A stretch of 64,000 nt of DNA, taken from Yamagishiella unicocca (Eukaryota > Chlorophyta > Chlorophyceae > Chlamydomonadales > Volvocaceae). The position numbers and the translations under genes are program-made. The DNA lies in assembly GCA_003116995.1 (NCBI GenBank), contig BDSL01000006.1, forward strand, positions 682,001 through 746,000, given 5' to 3'. This document shows positions 61,001 through 64,000 of the stretch, piece by piece. Within the stretch, counting starts at the first letter, position 1, and each line of letters opens with the position of its first letter. The notes under the pieces are model-generated. The model had not been told where the DNA came from and did not search any database. It saw nothing but the letters and a program-made list of their open reading frames with translations.

Positions 61001-62326
61001 TCCGGCGGGTCAGGGGATGTTGGCGCGTGGCTGGAGGGCGGGCGGCTCAAGATCATCGACCGCAAGAAAAACATCTTCAAGCTGGCGCAGGGGGAGTACA
61101 TTGCGCCAGAGAAGATTGAAAACACGTACTCGAGGTACGGGCCGGCGGGGGGCCCGGGGGATCGGGGACAAGCCGGGTGTGTGTGGGCTGTGGGCGCGTG
61201 GCAGCACGGCCCAGGGGCGTTATGGGGGAGGCGGGTCGGGAGTTAGGGTGGAGCGGGGTTCGGGGGGCAACCACTGGGTAGCAATAAAGCGGGGGAAGGG
61301 AAGAGGGCTCGCGCTGGACTTGCCTCCCACCACACCAAATAAAGACTGCAGACTGCACCTCTCTTCGTCCAACCTTCTTCTCCCGGCTACGCGCCACCCA
61401 ACCCTCATCTATTCCTCCACCTCTCCCCAAACAACGGGCTGCACGGCTGCGCCTCACCCCCTCTCCCCCTCACCCCCGCCTCCCCTGCAGGAGCCCCATG
61501 GTGTTGCAGGCCTTCGTGTACGGCGACTCTCTCCGCTCTGCGCTGGTGGCGGTGGTGGTGCCCGACCCGGAGGTGCTGCTGCCGTGGGCGCAGGAGCGGG
61601 CCATTGCGGGCGGCCTGCCGGAGCTGTGCGCCAACCCGCACGTGGTGGACGCCGTGCTCCGGAGCATGCAGGAGCAGGCGCGGGAGGCGCAGCTGCGCGG
61701 CTTCGAGCAGGTGGGTTTAAAGAGAATCCGTGAATCCACCCCCGACAAACCAAGGCGGTGAAGCTGGCGGTCCGAGCAGGTGGGGGGCGGACGAAAGGGG
61801 GGAGGTGTGGGATGGCGCCGGGCAGTAGCCCAGCGAGCTCGGTTGGGGTGCGCAGGCCGGAAAAACAGTGTGTTTGGGGGGGGGGCTACATACCAAGCTT
61901 CGGCCTCGGCCTCGGCCTCGGCCTCGACCTCGGCCTCACTTATGAGCCTCTCCCCCTGCGACTCCCCAGGTCCACGCCATCTACCTCTTTCCGGAGCCCT
62001 TCAGCGTGGAGAACGACCTGCTGACACCCACCTTCAAGCTCAAGCGCCCGCAGGTACGGCGCAGTTTGGGTTGCGGAGGGGGTGCGGGGTGCGACGGGGA
62101 GCTTGGTAGGGGAGTGTTGCTTCGCATGTTGGTTGCCCAGGGAGATGACTAATGCATCTGCGGATCGCCAGCCACTGGATCAGACCCACCATCGGCCCAC
62201 CGTCACGCTGTCCACTCCACCCCCCTTACAGTCTCCGCCCCTCCCCACCACGACCGCTCACCGCAGGCCAAGGCCCGTTTTCAGGAGCAGCTGGACGCCA
62301 TGTACGCGCAGCTGCCCGCGGCTTAG
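55038..62326 (+). CDS. Long-chain acyl-CoA synthetase (LACS)
   Basis: ATP-dependent activation of long-chain fatty acids to acyl-CoA, feeding lipid synthesis or beta-oxidation. Sixteen exons join in frame to 698 residues: 55038-55231, 55983-56088, 56602-56676, 57009-57102, 57585-57772, 58053-58230, 58425-58561, 58916-58963, 59230-59265, 59577-59808, 60130-60352, 60587-60687, 61014-61134, 61491-61710, 61970-62053, 62267-62326. Key motifs: P-loop [11 protein letters not shown] (~268-278), adenylate motif [10 protein letters not shown] (~452), hinge DGWLHTGDVG (~532-541) and [20 protein letters not shown] (~555) with the fatty-acid synthetase signature. The N-terminus ([20 protein letters not shown] ... 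[16 protein letters not shown]) could contain a PTS2-like stretch R-Q-L-L-Q-A-E but not the canonical nonapeptide. The C-terminus QLPAA is not a PTS1. Location in the cell is therefore open. Confidence 0.93.
55902..55940 (-). repeat. Short dispersed intronic repeat, family A
   Basis: In LACS intron 1, about 40 bases before the acceptor. Plus strand reads GGTTTGTCGGCCGTGGATTC then GCGGATCCTCCTTAAATCC, the reverse of the 43,711 copy. Confidence 0.7.
57955..57985 (-). repeat. Short dispersed intronic repeat, family B (diverged)
   Basis: In LACS intron 5: GTTTTCCTCGCATCCCCGGG followed by TCTTCCTCCC on the plus strand, similar to the reverse of the 17,138 copy. Confidence 0.4.
60393..60410 (+). 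repeat. Short dispersed intronic repeat, family A (partial)
   Basis: GGTTTGGTAAGAGAATCC in LACS intron 11; only the left half of the family consensus is present. Confidence 0.5.
61714..61751 (+). repeat. Short dispersed intronic repeat, family A
   Basis: GGTTTAAAGAGAATCCGTGA then ATCCACCCCCGACAAACC, starting four bases after the donor of LACS exon 14. Confidence 0.7.
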
Positions 62327-62514
62327 GGCCACCCAGGAAGTCCAGGGAGGGGCGGTGGCGCAGTGGGGCGGGTCTGCAGTGAGACTGGCGGGGGTCCCGT
62401 TGGGCGGCCGGGGGCTGTTGCGGCTGATGCCAAGCGGACGGGGTGCGGTGCCCTGCCTTGAAGGAGGCGTGTGTTTCCCCTGAAGCAGGGCGGGGTGCGG
62501 TTTCCGCCGGCACA

Positions 62515-62740
62515 CTCGGCTGCACGGCTACACGACTGGTTGTGGCTGTACGACTGGTTGTGGCTGCACGACTGGTTGTGGCTGTACAACTGGTTGTGGC
62601 TGAACGACTGGTTGCGGCCGTACGACTGGTTGTGGCCGCACGGCTGCACGGCTGCACGACTGGTTGTGGCCGCACGGCTGCACGACTGGTTGTGGCCGCA
62701 CGGCTGCACGGCTGCACGACTGGTTGTGGCCGCACCATCC
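62515..62740 (+). repeat. 18-bp tandem repeat in the LACS 3' region
   Basis: About eleven diverged copies of an 18-base unit (CTGCACGACTGGTTGTGG and variants with TGTAC, GCCGC) lie 190-410 bases after the LACS stop. Some copies carry an extra CACGGCTG block. It probably falls in the 3' untranslated region. Confidence 0.85.
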
Positions 62741-64000
62741 CACACCGCACGTAGCGTGGAGGGGAAGCGGGGCTGGCGCCTCTCCTAGCACATAGCACGA
62801 CAAGGGGGACCTCATTACCCACCCAGGGCGCTTCACATCTACCGGTAAATTAGCACACGAGGGGACTTGCAATTTAGTACTTTTTTACATACCGTCTGTC
62901 GGTTTGGGGCGGTTGCCGCAAAGGGACTGTGACGACCGGTCGTACAGCCGCGGGCCGGCGTCGTCGGGATATGCGCGGTGTGGGGCAGCGGATGCCGTAC
63001 ATTTGTCGCACCTGTAACGTGATTTTGGCAGCAGCGCGGGCAGGCAGGGGTTGGGGGCCAGTGTGCCGCCTAGGTGGTGTGAGCCTGTCTCGGGACTCGA
63101 GCTATTGCAGTGCGGCAGGCACCCAACATCAAGTGCTTGCAACCCACAAGGGATATAGTACTGCGAGACGGTGACGCAGGGCGTCGCAGGGAAACACGGG
63201 TGCCCTTCGCATAAACCGTAAACGGGCCGAGTCCGGACGATCTGGACAGGGATAACGTAGAATGATTGGCGGCCGTCAGGAAAGCTCCAGTGCCGTCAAT
63301 AAAAAGGGCTGCTTAGTACAGGGCCGTCAATAGGCTGCCTAGCGGCTATTTTGTTCAGGAGGATTGGTTTTCAGTTCTGGTACGAAATTGCCTGTAAGTT
63401 CGAGCCACCAAAACGTTGCTTTCCTCGTCGCTTCCATTGCCACGGCGGTCGGCGTGAGGTTTCGTGTGGAGCCTCGTGGAATCAACAGTGGTCAGTGATG
63501 CAGCAGGAGATACTTGATCCTAGCCACAGCACACAGGTATTGTGAGGCGGCGAGGGGAGGCAGGACAATGCGGATGACACCCGCCTTACCCCACAATTGC
63601 TGTTGTCCCCGACTGTCCCTCACTCCCCTTCCCTCAGCAAATGAACGTGTAGACATTCCTTGCCGCGCCACCTCCCATCAAGTCCCATGGGCTGGGGTTC
63701 TTTGTTTGTGTAGCCTAGGCATCCACCGTGCATCGGGGGTTATAGGGTGGTTAGGTGCGTGGACGGATTCAGGGGCAGTTGTACGGCCGAGCAACAGGTG
63801 GCATATGCAAGTAACCCTACCTTTCCACAGGCGTGCAACTTTACGCTCTACATGATTGGTAGATCACAAGACTTGAACTGCATATCCCTAAACCGGAGGT
63901 TCTCAATAACGTTGCTTTTTATTCCCAACTCTCGTGAGCCTTGCGCACTCAAGTACGCAATTGCTCGCAATTTTCGAAGGCCTTTATTGGTGTTGATTTA
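62741..64000. other. Right flank without a recognised gene
   Basis: Downstream of LACS. Short frames on both strands carry no family pattern, and composition becomes more AT-rich toward the end. A gene whose exons begin beyond the window cannot be excluded. Confidence 0.35.
63013..63017 (+). terminator. Candidate TGTAA polyadenylation signal for LACS
   Basis: First plus-strand TGTAA after the LACS stop, about 690 bases downstream and past the 18-bp repeat. Confidence 0.35.

Noticed and set aside
62443..62788. Frames with DWLWLYDWLWL or HNQSCS repeats
   Set aside because: They are translations of the 18-bp repeat after the LACS stop.

Overview
The window looks like nuclear DNA of a volvocine (Chlamydomonas/Volvox-type) green alga. 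The genes are GC-rich and split by many short GT-AG introns with pyrimidine-rich ends. There is an outer-arm dynein intermediate chain of the IC69 type. Histones H4 and H3 lie head to head, the H3 has the shortened K-T-P-A-T-G-G tail seen in Chlamydomonas and Volvox, and histone messages end in the GGTGTT/AACACC hairpin. Exon coordinates given below were read by eye from splice sites; exon lengths sum to intact frames in each gene.

Layout, left to right. 1.5-4.1 kb (-): a seven-exon sugar-phosphate/nucleotide-sugar transporter. 4.56-5.9 kb (+): a TIM50-type mitochondrial import subunit. 7.5-9.2 kb (-): dynein intermediate chain IC69, without introns. 10.06-18.3 kb (+): a 17-exon CstF77 polyadenylation factor, with an 18-bp minisatellite in intron 2. 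20.6-31.4 kb: a histone locus (H4 -, H3 +) in which H3 is cut in two by a 9.44-kb insertion; downstream lie a decayed H4 fragment and further histone hairpins. 31.6-35.3 kb (-): a U-box protein with a degenerate kinase domain. 37.3-45.6 kb (-): a DIS3L-like exosome ribonuclease. 46.6-47.6 kb (+): NSA2, a 60S ribosome assembly factor. 49.5-54.6 kb (-): a long coiled-coil protein I do not recognise. 55.0-62.3 kb (+): a 16-exon long-chain acyl-CoA synthetase. Five head-to-head pairs (transporter/TIM50, IC69/CstF77, H4/H3, DIS3L/NSA2, coiled-coil/LACS) account for ten of the eleven host genes.

The most unusual object is the insertion at 21,330-30,773. It is visibly less GC-rich than the host and carries, on the minus strand, an eleven-exon gene whose spliced product would be about 1,333 residues. 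The C-terminal half is a tyrosine recombinase. The N-terminal part is unfamiliar and includes a stretch resembling a galectin-like beta-sandwich. The middle is built of small phase-1/phase-1 exons, some evidently duplicated. I see no reverse transcriptase. It is best described as a large Crypton-like or otherwise new tyrosine-recombinase element.
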